This document shows, one piece after another, positions 9,370-20,722 of a DNA stretch of 64,000 bases (position 1 is the first letter of the stretch; every line of letters starts with the position of its first letter). The translations under genes were made by a program, and so were the position numbers. The notes beneath the pieces were generated by a model that was not told where the DNA came from, did no database searches, and worked only from the letters and a program-made list of their open reading frames with translations. This DNA comes from Fusibacter paucivorans (GTDB lineage: Bacteria > Bacillota > Clostridia > Peptostreptococcales > Acidaminobacteraceae). The DNA is taken from contig NZ_JAHBCL010000003.1 in NCBI RefSeq assembly GCF_018390735.1, positions 62,001 to 126,000 of the forward strand, in the 5' to 3' direction.

Positions 9370-10568
9370 CCCGTTGTCATTAAACTGCTGATCGCCTCAC
9401 CTTTTAAAAAGTAATCCTCAAAGCGTCCACCTTTCGTCACGACGTCCGTTTCATACATGTGTTCCACTTTGTATCCTGCGGCATCCAGTGCCGTCAGTAT
9501 TGGTTGTTCAGTAAACTGATGTCTCAATTTTTCCGGAATTCGGCTTCCGTACACAAAATTTTTAAAGAGTATAAAAGCACCAATCCACTTCGCATCTTTT
9601 TTGAGATACGGCAGCGTCAGGTTAAAGAGATACGCTTCGTGTTCAAATCCAAAATTGCTGCTGCCGGAATAGTCAACGAGCAAATCAGCAATGCCCGCCT
9701 TCAGCGGCATTGCTTGAAAATCGGCACAAATATAGAGTATATTCGGCTTTGATTCAATACCGCTAAGCGCCCTCTTTAACTGTATTAGTCGATCGTAATC
9801 GTAATCTACGGCAATGTAAATCGAATCTTTAGGCAGTTGATCGAGAAAATACCTGAGGAAAAAGCCCGATCCCGTCCCTAATTCAAGTGCTACGTCAAAT
9901 TGAAAATCAATCTGACGGTCAACCCATTCCAGCGCGTGTACAATTCGGCTTAAATAAGTATAATGCGTCTCTTGAACATAATCCAACAAATACACTGAAA
10001 GCTCATGGTAATCTCGTTTAGGGGGTGTTGTCTCCGCTGCGCACACAATACCGGATTCGATGGTGTAATGCGCCCCGCACTGACAAACCATTTCACCTGA
10101 AATAATTTGATTTTGTGCCAGAACACCTGCTTCGACGATCAGCTCCGACTGACATTTTGCACAACACAGCAGCGGCATCGCCTGAAGCGGCACCCCCTCT
10201 TCTGCAGGAACCGGCGGCAATACCACCTCTTGTTCCAAATGCTTTTCAATGTCCCGTTTCATCTGCTTCAATCGCTTTCGCTCTTGGTCAATCCACGCAA
10301 GCCGCCTTTCAAAAAAAGCACGGTAAAAGTTCGCACGTTCATAGGCCGTGTGTTTTGCCATACGCTTTATCAACATCAAAGATTGTATTTCAGAAAGCGC
10401 AAATCCCAAACGCTTTAAATAGACGACTTCCTGAAGATCTTCCTGACACCGATCATCAAATTCATACTGACCGCTTCGCTTGATCGGCAAAATGAGATCC
10501 ATCGACATATAATGCCTAATCGCATCCACCGTCATATGGTTCTCTTTTGCAAATTGTCCAATTTTCAT
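9357..10568 (-). CDS. MerR-family regulator fused to SAM-dependent methyltransferase
   Basis: Start chosen at CAT 10566-10568 (MKIGQFAKENHMTVDAIRHYMSMDLI). N-terminal MerR HTH + coiled coil, CxxC...CxC Trm112-like patch, then VALELGTGSGFFLRYFL motif I. Confidence 0.85.
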   Translation of the reverse strand: MKIGQFAKENHMTVDAIRHYMSMDLILPIKRSGQYEFDDRCQEDLQEVVYLKRLGFALSEIQSLMLIKRMAKHTAYERANFYRAFFERRLAWIDQERKRLKQMKRDIEKHLEQEVVLPPVPAEEGVPLQAMPLLCCAKCQSELIVEAGVLAQNQIISGEMVCQCGAHYTIESGIVCAAETTPPKRDYHELSVYLLDYVQETHYTYLSRIVHALEWVDRQIDFQFDVALELGTGSGFFLRYFLDQLPKDSIYIAVDYDYDRLIQLKRALSGIESKPNILYICADFQAMPLKAGIADLLVDYSGSSNFGFEHEAYLFNLTLPYLKKDAKWIGAFILFKNFVYGSRIPEKLRHQFTEQPILTALDAAGYKVEHMYETDVVTKGGRFEDYFLKGEAISSLMTTGRWG

Positions 10569-10596
10569 AGCCACCCCACACATTACTGATGCTTTT

Positions 10597-11946
10597 TTAT
10601 ATGCGAACAATCCGTTCCATGGAAAGGCAGGCGCCCGCTTCATTGTCAATGATGACACAATTGCGGCCGCTGCTCTTTGCCTGATACATCGCCTGATCCG
10701 CACGTAAAATCAAATCCGTCAAACTCATCCCCACACTCAGTTGTGCGATGCCAAAACTACACGTTACTTTTTCTGAAATCGAGTAGTCATAAGCTTCAAT
10801 GCCCGCCCGGAGCTTTTCTAAAAGCACCGAAGCTTCCGAGAGCTGCATACCCTTGATGACCAGCATAAATTCCTCGCCGCCCCATCTGCCGAATGCAACA
10901 TTATCATGCGCTCTAATAACCTGTGCCACATATTGTGTCAATTCCACAAGGACAATATCACCAGTTGGATGGCCATAACGGTCATTGACCCGCTTAAATT
11001 TATCAATATCAAAGATGACAACCTGAAAACAAGTCCCCTGCGTATATGCATCATTAAAAGCGCTCTCCAGCAAACTCTCCATTTTTAAGCGGTTGTAAAT
11101 CTGCGTCAGTTTATCCGTTGTCGAAATTTTAATGATTTCCGCCTCAAGTTTCTTCTGTGCCGTAATGTCGCGGCTAATACCCAGCAGTTCGATAAACTTG
11201 CCATCTTCATCATAAAGCCCCGAAATCGTTGCTTCTGTCCAAACAGTGCTCCCGTCTTTGCATGGCTGCTCAAGCTGACCTCTGAAAACGGGCATTCGCG
11301 AGCCCGATTCAATGTGAACTCTTGCAACGCGCAAGCCCTCCACCATATACTCCAAAGAGCCCGGACACAACGTCTGCTCAGGCGTATGCGTCATAACTTC
11401 CTCAGGCGTATAACCTCTCATGCGCACAACTGATGGGCTTATATATGTGAACTGCCCCGCCATATTCATCGTCCAGATAACGTCTGTCGCATTGTCCGCA
11501 AGCAATCGATGACGTCGCTCGCTCTCTTCTGCTTTCAGTCGATGCCGCTCTGATGTCGAAAAGGCATCGTCGAGCTTATAAACCATTTTATTAAACGCAT
11601 CGGATAGTTCACCCATGAAATCCATGCTCTGCGCAAAACTGCCTTCTGAAATAGCATTTGACTGATAGACAATGTGTTTAAGCGATGCCTGCAATTTTTT
11701 CAACAGACTGATCGTGTAGCCGTGCCCTTCAATCTGCGTACTGAGATCGCCTTCGCTGAGCGGCATAAGCGCTTCTCTAATGCCAATGACCGCTGTGATG
11801 ATTTCTCGCAATTCCTCATCCTGCATGATCTCATGCCATTCGGTTTCAGCATTTTCTTTTACCGCCTCTGGCAATGCGCGATCCATCAACAGTGACATTA
11901 TGTATGCCTTGAATACCGCTTCTGTTGTTTTATGCTTCATCGTCAA
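10597..11946 (-). CDS. PAS domain diguanylate cyclase
   Basis: 449 aa; PAS (VIWTMNMAGQFTYISPSVVRMRGYTPEEV) and GGDEF domain with RWGGEEF. Confidence 0.93.
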   Translation of the reverse strand: MTMKHKTTEAVFKAYIMSLLMDRALPEAVKENAETEWHEIMQDEELREIITAVIGIREALMPLSEGDLSTQIEGHGYTISLLKKLQASLKHIVYQSNAISEGSFAQSMDFMGELSDAFNKMVYKLDDAFSTSERHRLKAEESERRHRLLADNATDVIWTMNMAGQFTYISPSVVRMRGYTPEEVMTHTPEQTLCPGSLEYMVEGLRVARVHIESGSRMPVFRGQLEQPCKDGSTVWTEATISGLYDEDGKFIELLGISRDITAQKKLEAEIIKISTTDKLTQIYNRLKMESLLESAFNDAYTQGTCFQVVIFDIDKFKRVNDRYGHPTGDIVLVELTQYVAQVIRAHDNVAFGRWGGEEFMLVIKGMQLSEASVLLEKLRAGIEAYDYSISEKVTCSFGIAQLSVGMSLTDLILRADQAMYQAKSSGRNCVIIDNEAGACLSMERIVRI

Positions 11947-12451
11947 TAATCACCGCCCTAAATCGACACGTTTTTTCACCTGTACTCCAACAGTCAATTT
12001 CTTTGACATCATAGTTTCTGCCGGAAAAAGATTCCAACACCGCCTTGATAAAACCTTCATCAAAAGTACAGACGCTCTCGCCAGTCTCCGGCACTCCGGA
12101 ACAGTCAAGATCCTCAGATACAGTGAGAATAAGTTCTCCTGTCTCAGCATCAGCTTTCTCAACGCGGACAATGCCGATGCCAAGATCCAGCAGAATATCC
12201 TTTAGCGCCATTAAAAAGGGATTAAGCTCCTGATTGCCCGCAATGAACTGATTGTACACTGCTGCGCCCGCAAGCATCCCCGCTTCCTGAAAGATTTGAT
12301 CTGTCACCTCAGCGCCAACATGCTTTTCCATGGCATCTCTGAGGCAATACTGCATCAGACGATACGTCGCAACCGTCGTCGTCCCACCCAAATTGGGACG
12401 GCCTTTTTCAATATCACCTAGCATTGCCCATTTAAAGGCATATTTTTGCAT
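11930..12451 (-). CDS. V4R (4-vinyl reductase-type) small-molecule-binding domain protein
   Basis: 173 aa; Y-R-LM-CLRDAMEKHVG...GRNYDVKEIDCWSTGEKTCRFRAV C-terminal V4R signature; overlaps the start of the GGDEF gene. Confidence 0.75.
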   Translation of the reverse strand: MQKYAFKWAMLGDIEKGRPNLGGTTTVATYRLMQYCLRDAMEKHVGAEVTDQIFQEAGMLAGAAVYNQFIAGNQELNPFLMALKDILLDLGIGIVRVEKADAETGELILTVSEDLDCSGVPETGESVCTFDEGFIKAVLESFSGRNYDVKEIDCWSTGEKTCRFRAVIIDDEA

Positions 12452-12496
12452 AACTTCACCTCGTCAGTACAACCCAATTATTTAAATCATTTATCG

Positions 12497-13867
12497 CTAG
12501 AGTTCTGGAACATATGGCAACTTAATAATAAAAGTCGTCCCCTCCTTGCGCTTGCTGCGCACTGTAATCGTTCCCCCAAGCAGTTTTATATTTTCAGATG
12601 CAATAAAGAGACCAATGCCTTCGCCAGTTGTTTTTTGAGCTGTACTGCCTCTATAGTACGCCTCAAAAATATGGTCTTGGTCTGATTCGTCAATACCAAT
12701 CCCCGTATCAGACACACAAATGGTCACTACCTCCTCCAACAGTGCATACTCAACATGGACATCGCCGCCGGTCTCCGTGTATTTGTAAGCATTTGTCAGT
12801 AAATTGTATATGGTTTGGCTCAATTTGTAAATATCGGATGCAATTTGAATATCACCGTGCCCCTCCATCCGTAGCTTAATGCCTTTTTTTTCAAATTGAA
12901 GGGATAAGCCGCGCGTTATTTGTCCAATGAGCTCCGGAACGGAAAAGCGCGTTATATGAATCGTCGACGCATCACTTTCAGTCTCAATTAAATGACCAAC
13001 GTTTTCAATAAGCTGCGTCACTTCATCAATTTGACGCATACAGATGCGAATTTCATCCTCGTTGAACTCGATGACCCCATCTTCAAACCCTTCAAAGTGC
13101 GTCTTGAGAATCGTAAGCGGCGTTCTGGACTGATGAACAATTTCATCAATAAACTGTTTACGGCTCTTTTGCTTTAATTTCAGCTTGGCATGCAGTCCCA
13201 TCAAGCTCTCCTGAATGCGCCTGATTTCTTGCGTACGAGAATATTTTACGGTCACTTCTTCTCCAAGATCAAGTTTTTCCGAAAGGGTCACCGTCTCATG
13301 AAGCGATTGCGTCAGCCTCCTGCTAAGCCTAGCACTTAATATGAGTGCCAGCGCGATGACGAGCACCATGACTAACAGACTGTTTCGAATCAGAAGGTAT
13401 CTAAAATTCTGCGTTGCAACCGCATGTTCCAGTGCACTGTAACGCGTTATATTCAACACGCCGATCAAATCGCCGTCACTTTTTATCTCATATTGATCAA
13501 CTTCCTGAACACCGCCACTCATCATGCGCTGCATCATATGATTGCCACCGCCAAAGCCAACTGTTATCGCATTCGGCGTCGATGCCGTTGCCAGCAGTTC
13601 ACCATCCGGCGTGTAAAGTTTAATCTGTGTTATCGGGTCCGTTAAATGTGCTTCGAGCTCCATCACGAGCTGGTTGGCATCATAATCCGCCTGACTTAGA
13701 ATGCGTTCGCAATAGTTGGTAAGCTGGTTGACGTGGGTTTCATACGCTGTTGAGATATAATCGTCAAAAACGTTTCTCGTCAACACATTTAAGATAATGG
13801 TATTGAGAATGACCGTTAGAACCGCCATAAGGAGCATACCGACAAGCCACTGTTTACGTAAGGTCAT
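12497..13867 (-). CDS. Sensor histidine kinase
   Basis: Start at ATG 13867 (GGAGG RBS). Two TMs, HAMP, HQSRTPLTILKTHFEG H-box, N and G boxes (DTGIGID, GEGIGLFIA). Confidence 0.93.
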   Translation of the reverse strand: MTLRKQWLVGMLLMAVLTVILNTIILNVLTRNVFDDYISTAYETHVNQLTNYCERILSQADYDANQLVMELEAHLTDPITQIKLYTPDGELLATASTPNAITVGFGGGNHMMQRMMSGGVQEVDQYEIKSDGDLIGVLNITRYSALEHAVATQNFRYLLIRNSLLVMVLVIALALILSARLSRRLTQSLHETVTLSEKLDLGEEVTVKYSRTQEIRRIQESLMGLHAKLKLKQKSRKQFIDEIVHQSRTPLTILKTHFEGFEDGVIEFNEDEIRICMRQIDEVTQLIENVGHLIETESDASTIHITRFSVPELIGQITRGLSLQFEKKGIKLRMEGHGDIQIASDIYKLSQTIYNLLTNAYKYTETGGDVHVEYALLEEVVTICVSDTGIGIDESDQDHIFEAYYRGSTAQKTTGEGIGLFIASENIKLLGGTITVRSKRKEGTTFIIKLPYVPEL

Positions 13868-14546
13868 ATCGGCCTCCAAAACAATAGCCAGCACCATATT
13901 TGGTCGTCAGCCATTTTGGATGCTTTGGATCAACTTCAATCTTCTGTCTAAGCCGCTTGACATAACTGTCAATGTTGCGGTCGAATCCGTCGTAGTCTTC
14001 TCCTAAAGCCGTTTCGATCAGTTGTTCCCGCGACAAAATCTGTCCGGGATGTTCAAAAAATGTTTTAATCAGTTGAAACTCATAAGTTGTCAGCGAAATT
14101 TCTTCTGCGCCTCTAAAAAGCGTCATTTGCCCTAAATCTAGCTTCAAATCGTCATAGATGATTTCCTGACGCTCAGTCGATGCATAGACACGTCTTAAAA
14201 GCACGCCGACACGCCGCACCAACTCCCTGACGCTAAACGGTTTGACCACGTAATCGTCTGCACCGAGGTCAAAACCAAAAAGGCGATCTTCTTCGCCAAC
14301 CCTCGCCGTCAGCATGATGACAGGTATGTCTGTAACAGCTCTTAGTGTTTTAAGCACTTCGAAACCATCTATCCCAGGCATCATAACATCCAAAATTAAT
14401 AAGTGAATCTTCTCTCTCTGATAAATTTCCAGCGCTTCTAGCCCGTTTGATGCACTCAGCACATGATGACCTTCCTTTGCTAAATAACGCATCACAATGT
14501 CGCGGATTTCTTTCTGGTCTTCCACCACTAAAATCGTGTAACGCAT
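13854..14546 (-). CDS. OmpR/PhoB-family response regulator
   Basis: Start at ATG 14546 (MRYTILVVEDQKEIRD); phospho-acceptor LDVMMPG, C-terminal winged helix. Confidence 0.94.
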   Translation of the reverse strand: MRYTILVVEDQKEIRDIVMRYLAKEGHHVLSASNGLEALEIYQREKIHLLILDVMMPGIDGFEVLKTLRAVTDIPVIMLTARVGEEDRLFGFDLGADDYVVKPFSVRELVRRVGVLLRRVYASTERQEIIYDDLKLDLGQMTLFRGAEEISLTTYEFQLIKTFFEHPGQILSREQLIETALGEDYDGFDRNIDSYVKRLRQKIEVDPKHPKWLTTKYGAGYCFGGRYDLT

Positions 14547-14659
14547 ATAGCCTCCCTCTTGTATCACCCTCTGAAATTCTATCTTAATTATGACATAATT
14601 ACAGAGGTGGTAAAAGGCTTTTACGACATTTGCCCACAAAACATCGCGCACGGCTCCTG

Positions 14660-15847
14660 TCAGATATAGGATTCTTCCAGCGTCAAAAACACATCGACAA
14701 CATCCGGTGAAAATTGCTGCCCTCGGCAGGCTAGTAACTCTGCGCGCGCTTCTTCCACCGAGAGCGCACTGCGATAAATGCGTTCAGACCGCATCGCATC
14801 CCAGGCATCCGCAACGCACAGGATTTGAGAAGCTTTTGGAATGCCATCCCCTTCAAGTCCCAATGGATAGCCTTTCCCATTATAGAACTCATGATGGTGA
14901 AAGACGTATTTGGAAACATTTTTTAGCGGTTTAGATGCTTTTATCATATCATACCCGTAGATGGGATGCTGTTTTAGTAATCGGTATTCTTCATCTGTTA
15001 AATACCCCGGCTTGTTTAACAGTTCCTTCGACACCTTAATTTTGCCAATATCGTGAATCAGTCCTGCCCAATAGATCTCTTGCTGAAATTCTAGATCATA
15101 TCCCATTGCACGCGCAATAATCTCACTGAGGTGGGCAACTTTTTCAGAGTGTCCTTTTGTGTAGGCATCATAATGTTCAATGACACTGCTTAAGACGCCA
15201 ATGACTTCTTTCGAAAACGCGTCCTCTCTCTGTTTTAGTGCAGTGGTCTTCTCCAAGACAAGTTCTTCGAGATGTTCCCTTTGTCTTTCAAGGGCATCCG
15301 TCATTTCAATCGACTTTGCCGTGCGTTCATAGGAGAGCTTGCCCATGTAGACACAAGTAATCGACAAGATAACAACAGACACTTCAAGCAGTCCAAAACC
15401 ACCCTGCGCATTGTTTAGAAACGGTGTCCCAATGAATAGATAAAGATTTGCGACTATCATCATCGGCAAATAATATTTGGTCGGCATAGGGACTGTCACG
15501 CTGGCGATGAGCATGGCCAGGGTAAAATCCAAAATAGAGACAATACTCGACGGGCTATAGCCAAGCATATTGACACCCCAGATCAAGCACATGGCAATAG
15601 AGGCCATTATCAAGACAAAAATCCATCGGTCCATATTGCCCGTCTGCTGTTCTGTCCACCAAAAGAGACCGACGAGCAGCAAACTTGCAAAACCGAGGAA
15701 CAAATGATTGAGCATGATGCCGAGGACGTCTTCTATATAGACAGAAATAAACGCCATCACGAGACCGATAAAGCCCGTGAACGGCAGCATGCGCATTAAA
15801 AACTGCTTATTTTGACGTTTTAATTCATTCAGCACCAATTTTGTCAC
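14660..15847 (-). CDS. Membrane-anchored HD-GYP domain protein
   Basis: 395 aa; N-terminal TM bundle, coiled coil, HSEKVAHLSEIIARAMG...GLIHDIGKIKV...HHEFYNGKGYP HD-GYP motifs. Confidence 0.92.
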   Translation of the reverse strand: MTKLVLNELKRQNKQFLMRMLPFTGFIGLVMAFISVYIEDVLGIMLNHLFLGFASLLLVGLFWWTEQQTGNMDRWIFVLIMASIAMCLIWGVNMLGYSPSSIVSILDFTLAMLIASVTVPMPTKYYLPMMIVANLYLFIGTPFLNNAQGGFGLLEVSVVILSITCVYMGKLSYERTAKSIEMTDALERQREHLEELVLEKTTALKQREDAFSKEVIGVLSSVIEHYDAYTKGHSEKVAHLSEIIARAMGYDLEFQQEIYWAGLIHDIGKIKVSKELLNKPGYLTDEEYRLLKQHPIYGYDMIKASKPLKNVSKYVFHHHEFYNGKGYPLGLEGDGIPKASQILCVADAWDAMRSERIYRSALSVEEARAELLACRGQQFSPDVVDVFLTLEESYI

Positions 15848-16004
15848 ACTCCTCTCTCATTCCATTTATCTGAATACCCTTTTTGTCGTCGCAAATTCAC
15901 GTTTTCCCAATTATCATCAATTTCCTAAAATACCGAAAATCAAATCAGCGCCCTCCTGCTGCTGTACGCCGCCAGCCCCGTTAAAAACTTTTTTGAAAAA
16001 AGGT

Positions 16005-16034
16005 GTTGACAGCCATTTCATAACCCCTTATAAT
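16005..16034 (+). promoter_or_regulatory. Sigma-A promoter of the SAM riboswitch-metA transcript
   Basis: TTGACA (16005-16010), 18-nt spacer, TATAAT (16029-16034). Confidence 0.85.
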
Positions 16035-16052
16035 CAGTGTTAACTTAATAGT

Positions 16053-16158
16053 GCTATCAAGAGCGGCGGAGGGACTGGCCCTATGAAGCCCGGCAACCAG
16101 CATAAGACTGGTGCTAATTCCTGCAATCCTGGCACATTTGCCTTGATTGAAAGATAGT
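16053..16158 (+). ncRNA. SAM-I (S-box) riboswitch
   Basis: CTATCAAGAGCGGCGGAGGGACTGGCCCTATGAAGCCCGGCAACC core, P1 closing CTATC/GATAG, upstream of metA. Confidence 0.96.
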
Positions 16159-16172
16159 TGAGCGCTCAAACT

Positions 16173-16204
16173 AACCTCTTCTATCCCAAGAAGGGGTTTT
16201 TTTA
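16173..16204 (+). terminator. Riboswitch expression-platform terminator
   Basis: AACCtCTTC tatccca GAAGgGGTT followed by TTTTT. Confidence 0.85.
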
Positions 16205-16307
16205 ATAATTGGCCTCAACACGAATGGCAATGTGATGCCTCATCTGCATCACGGCGCCGATTTGCGTAGGGGTTTTATTTTTTCCATTGGCTTAAGGAGG
16301 TCATATT

Positions 16308-17225
16308 ATGCCAATTAATGTTCCGGACAATTTACCTGCGGTTGAAATTTTGACGAATGAAAACATCTTCATTATGTCGGAAACGCGCGCGATGCACCAG
16401 GATATCCGACCGCTTAAAATACTGATTCTCAATTTGATGCCCCTGAAAATCGACACGGAAACACAGCTTTTAAGAGTCCTTAGCAACTCGCCAATTCAGG
16501 TGGACGTCACTTTGATGCATCCGTCGACCCACACGTCAAAAAATACAGATGAAAAACATTTAAATGCTTTTTACAAGACATTTGAAGATATTAAAGGCGA
16601 TAAATTCGACGGTATGATTATCACGGGTGCACCCATAGAACACTATGATTTTGAAGAAGTCGGCTATTGGGATGAGCTCAAGATCATTATGGACTGGAGT
16701 ATTCGAAATGTCTTTTCTACCCTGCATATCTGCTGGGGGGCACAAGCAGGACTCTATCACCATTACGGCATTCCAAAATACCCGCTTGACGAAAAGTGTT
16801 TCGGCATTTTCAAACACCATTTGCACGTGGCGCATACACCATTGTTTCGGGGCTTTGACGATTTCTTCTACGCCCCTCATTCAAGGCACACTACCGTGCA
16901 TGCAGCCGATATCGAAAAACACGCTGCATTGAAAATTGTCGCTACATCAGAAGAAGCCGGCATCTTTGCCGTCATGACTGAAAACGGTCGTCAAATTTTC
17001 ATCACGGGACACTCAGAGTACGATCCAGATACGCTGAAAAAGGAATACGACCGAGATATTGCCGCAGGTAAAACAATCGCCGTTCCGGCAAATTATTATC
17101 CCGGCGACGATCCGTCAAAACCGCCGATTGTTACTTGGCGCTCTACCGGCAACCTGTTTTTCGGCAACTGGTTAAACTATTACGTCTATCAGCAAACGCC
17201 ATTTGATCGCAGCAGCATTGACTAG
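16308..17225 (+). CDS. metA: Homoserine O-acyltransferase (MetA family)
   Basis: 305 aa; [54 protein letters not shown] catalytic Cys. Confidence 0.97.
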   Translation: MPINVPDNLPAVEILTNENIFIMSETRAMHQDIRPLKILILNLMPLKIDTETQLLRVLSNSPIQVDVTLMHPSTHTSKNTDEKHLNAFYKTFEDIKGDKFDGMIITGAPIEHYDFEEVGYWDELKIIMDWSIRNVFSTLHICWGAQAGLYHHYGIPKYPLDEKCFGIFKHHLHVAHTPLFRGFDDFFYAPHSRHTTVHAADIEKHAALKIVATSEEAGIFAVMTENGRQIFITGHSEYDPDTLKKEYDRDIAAGKTIAVPANYYPGDDPSKPPIVTWRSTGNLFFGNWLNYYVYQQTPFDRSSID

Positions 17226-17267
17226 TCCGCACCCATGTCAATTGCTCCGTGCGGGTACTGAAAAAAT

Positions 17268-17396
17268 GAACAGCGGCCGAATAGGCTTCCTTTGATCCTT
17301 GTCACAATAGGTTTCATTTCTATTGACATGCCTGTTGTGGCAAAAGGATCGGAAATTGAATCATGCAATTATCTCAATGCTAAAAAACGGCTGTTC
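17268..17396. other. Nested imperfect inverted repeat between metA and metY
   Basis: Outer arms GAACAGCgGccG/CGGCTGTTC; inner arms GATCCTTGTCACAATAGG / CCTGTTGTGGCAAAAGGATC. Confidence 0.6.
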
Positions 17397-17450
17397 TATA
17401 TCTAAGAATTACCATTTTATATCAATTATGTAATTTTTTACACACCGTGA

Positions 17451-18809
<1,359 letters not shown>

Positions 18810-18835
18810 TCATTATATTGCATACAGTATTGATG

Positions 18836-18862
18836 GGTGTCTTACTAACGCTTTAAGACACC
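18836..18862 (+). terminator. Intrinsic terminator after metY
   Basis: GGTGTCTTA...TTAAGACACC then TTCTCTT. Confidence 0.7.
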
Positions 18863-19062
18863 TTCTCTTAAATGCTCGATATTCTTGATGATGATACAAA
18901 TGAAAAACTAGAGATACGTATTGACTAAATATAGAATAAGAGATTAAATTTATTCATAATATAAAAAACAAAAAAACTTATCAATAAAAATATCTAATCA
19001 AATTGATTAATCTTGCACATTTACTATGTAACAATTTACTCAAAAATTTTACTCAAAAAAAG

Positions 19063-19086
19063 TAAAGAGGATAGCTTATGCTATCC
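19063..19086 (-). terminator. Intrinsic terminator of aldehyde dehydrogenase gene
   Basis: GAGGATAGC ttat GCTATCCTC with T-tract on the minus strand (AAAAAAAGTAAA on plus). Confidence 0.8.
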
Positions 19087-19104
19087 TCAATTTATTTTTT
19101 GCCC

Positions 19105-20553
19105 TTATGATTCTTTATAAACCGTTGCAATATACTGTGTGACAAGGTATTCTTCGATGCCGTAACGGCCGCCCTCTCGGCCGAAACCGCTCATCTTAAC
19201 ACCGCCAAAAGGCGCTTGCGCCGCACTGATGCGTCCTGTGTTCAGTCCCACCATACCGTATTCAAGTGCTTCTGTCACGCGAATGGATCTGCTGAGATTT
19301 TCCGTAAAACAGTATGCAGCCAATCCAAACGGCGTATCATTTGCCATTTGGATTGCCTCCGCCTCTGTATCAAAGACGAAGACAGGCAACACTGGACCAA
19401 AAGTTTCTTCTTTCGCAATGCGCATTGCCGATGTCACATCGGTTAAAACGGTTGGTTCAAATAAGTAGCCACCGCCACCTTTAGCCGGTTTTCCGCCCAA
19501 CAGACACTTGGCTCCTTTCGCCAGTGCATCATCCACATGTGCCACAATCTTGTCAAACCCTTGCTTATCAATAATCGGTCCCATATCGACATTGGTAAAG
19601 CCATCACCAAACGTAAGCGCCGATGTACGTTTCATCAACTTTTCGATAAAGGCATCGTAAACAGAACGCTGAACCAGTACACGATTTGTCGCCACGCAAA
19701 CTTGCCCGCAATTTCTAAATTTCGATTCCACGGCGCCTGCGGCTGCCATGTCTAAATCCGCATCGTCAAAGACGATGAGCGGTGCATGACCACCGAGTTC
19801 CAGTGAAACTTTCTTAAGTGTTTCACTCGCCTGACGCATCAGCATTTTCCCCACTGCCGTCGAACCGGTAAATGAGATCTTCCGAATGGCGGAAGACGCC
19901 ATCCAAGCGCTGCCGATTTTTGATGCCTCCCCTGTCAGCAACTGACAAACCCCAGCCGGGAATCCCGCTTCATGTATCAGTTCAAAAAATTTAACAGCTG
20001 TCAGCGGTGTCTGTTCCGCAGGTTTTACGATAACGGTACAACCTGCTGCAAGTGCCGGTGCTATTTTTCGCACGAACATCGCCAACGGAAAATTCCATGG
20101 CGTGATAATACCCACAGGGCCTACCGGTATCTTTCTGACGCTGAGCCTGCTGTCAGTTTGCGACGGCGCCAGCAGATCGCCAGTGACGCGAATGCCCTCT
20201 TCGGCATACCACGCCACATAACTCGCAGCGTAGCGTACTTCGCCAACTGCCTCTGCAACCGGCTTTCCCTGTTCGAGTGTCATCACTTCTGCGATTTCAC
20301 GTTCGCGCGTCTGCATCAAATGCAGCAGTTTTCGCAAATAGCCAGCCCTTTCATAGGCTGTCGTTTGCTTCCATGTCCTAAAAGCCTGTACCGCACCGTC
20401 TATAGCCGCCTGAATATCTTTCTCAGATGCTTCGGCCTGTTCGCCAATAATCGCAAGTGTATAGGGATTCAGCACTTCAAAAGTCTGACCGTCTTCAGCT
20501 GGTTTGAAGGTGCCATTGATATATAATTGACCAACTTGTTTTGCTTCTGACAT
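19105..20553 (-). CDS. NAD(P)-dependent succinate-semialdehyde dehydrogenase-type aldehyde dehydrogenase
   Basis: 482 aa; LELGGHAPLIVFDDADLD, FRNCGQVC active Cys, PWNFPLAM. Confidence 0.93.
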   Translation of the reverse strand: MSEAKQVGQLYINGTFKPAEDGQTFEVLNPYTLAIIGEQAEASEKDIQAAIDGAVQAFRTWKQTTAYERAGYLRKLLHLMQTREREIAEVMTLEQGKPVAEAVGEVRYAASYVAWYAEEGIRVTGDLLAPSQTDSRLSVRKIPVGPVGIITPWNFPLAMFVRKIAPALAAGCTVIVKPAEQTPLTAVKFFELIHEAGFPAGVCQLLTGEASKIGSAWMASSAIRKISFTGSTAVGKMLMRQASETLKKVSLELGGHAPLIVFDDADLDMAAAGAVESKFRNCGQVCVATNRVLVQRSVYDAFIEKLMKRTSALTFGDGFTNVDMGPIIDKQGFDKIVAHVDDALAKGAKCLLGGKPAKGGGGYLFEPTVLTDVTSAMRIAKEETFGPVLPVFVFDTEAEAIQMANDTPFGLAAYCFTENLSRSIRVTEALEYGMVGLNTGRISAAQAPFGGVKMSGFGREGGRYGIEEYLVTQYIATVYKES

Positions 20554-20722
20554 TTTGTTTCCTCCTAAATTTAAGTCGAGATCCGTCGAGGCTTTGATGA
20601 TTATACCCTTTTCATCGTACGGCTATCGCGTATCCGCTGATAAAAATACTGATTTTATCCTGATTTTTTCCCAGCCTATTGATGCATTTACTTATAACGC
20701 ATTCCTAAGCAATGCGATTGTC

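Noticed and set aside
16231-16251. GTGATGC/GCATCAC hairpin upstream of metA considered as second riboswitch
   Set aside because: Only a 7-bp stem with no conserved aptamer sequence; likely incidental.
19972-20526. 184-aa plus-strand ORF
   Set aside because: Antisense to aldehyde dehydrogenase; Cys/Arg/Phe-rich composition, no motif.
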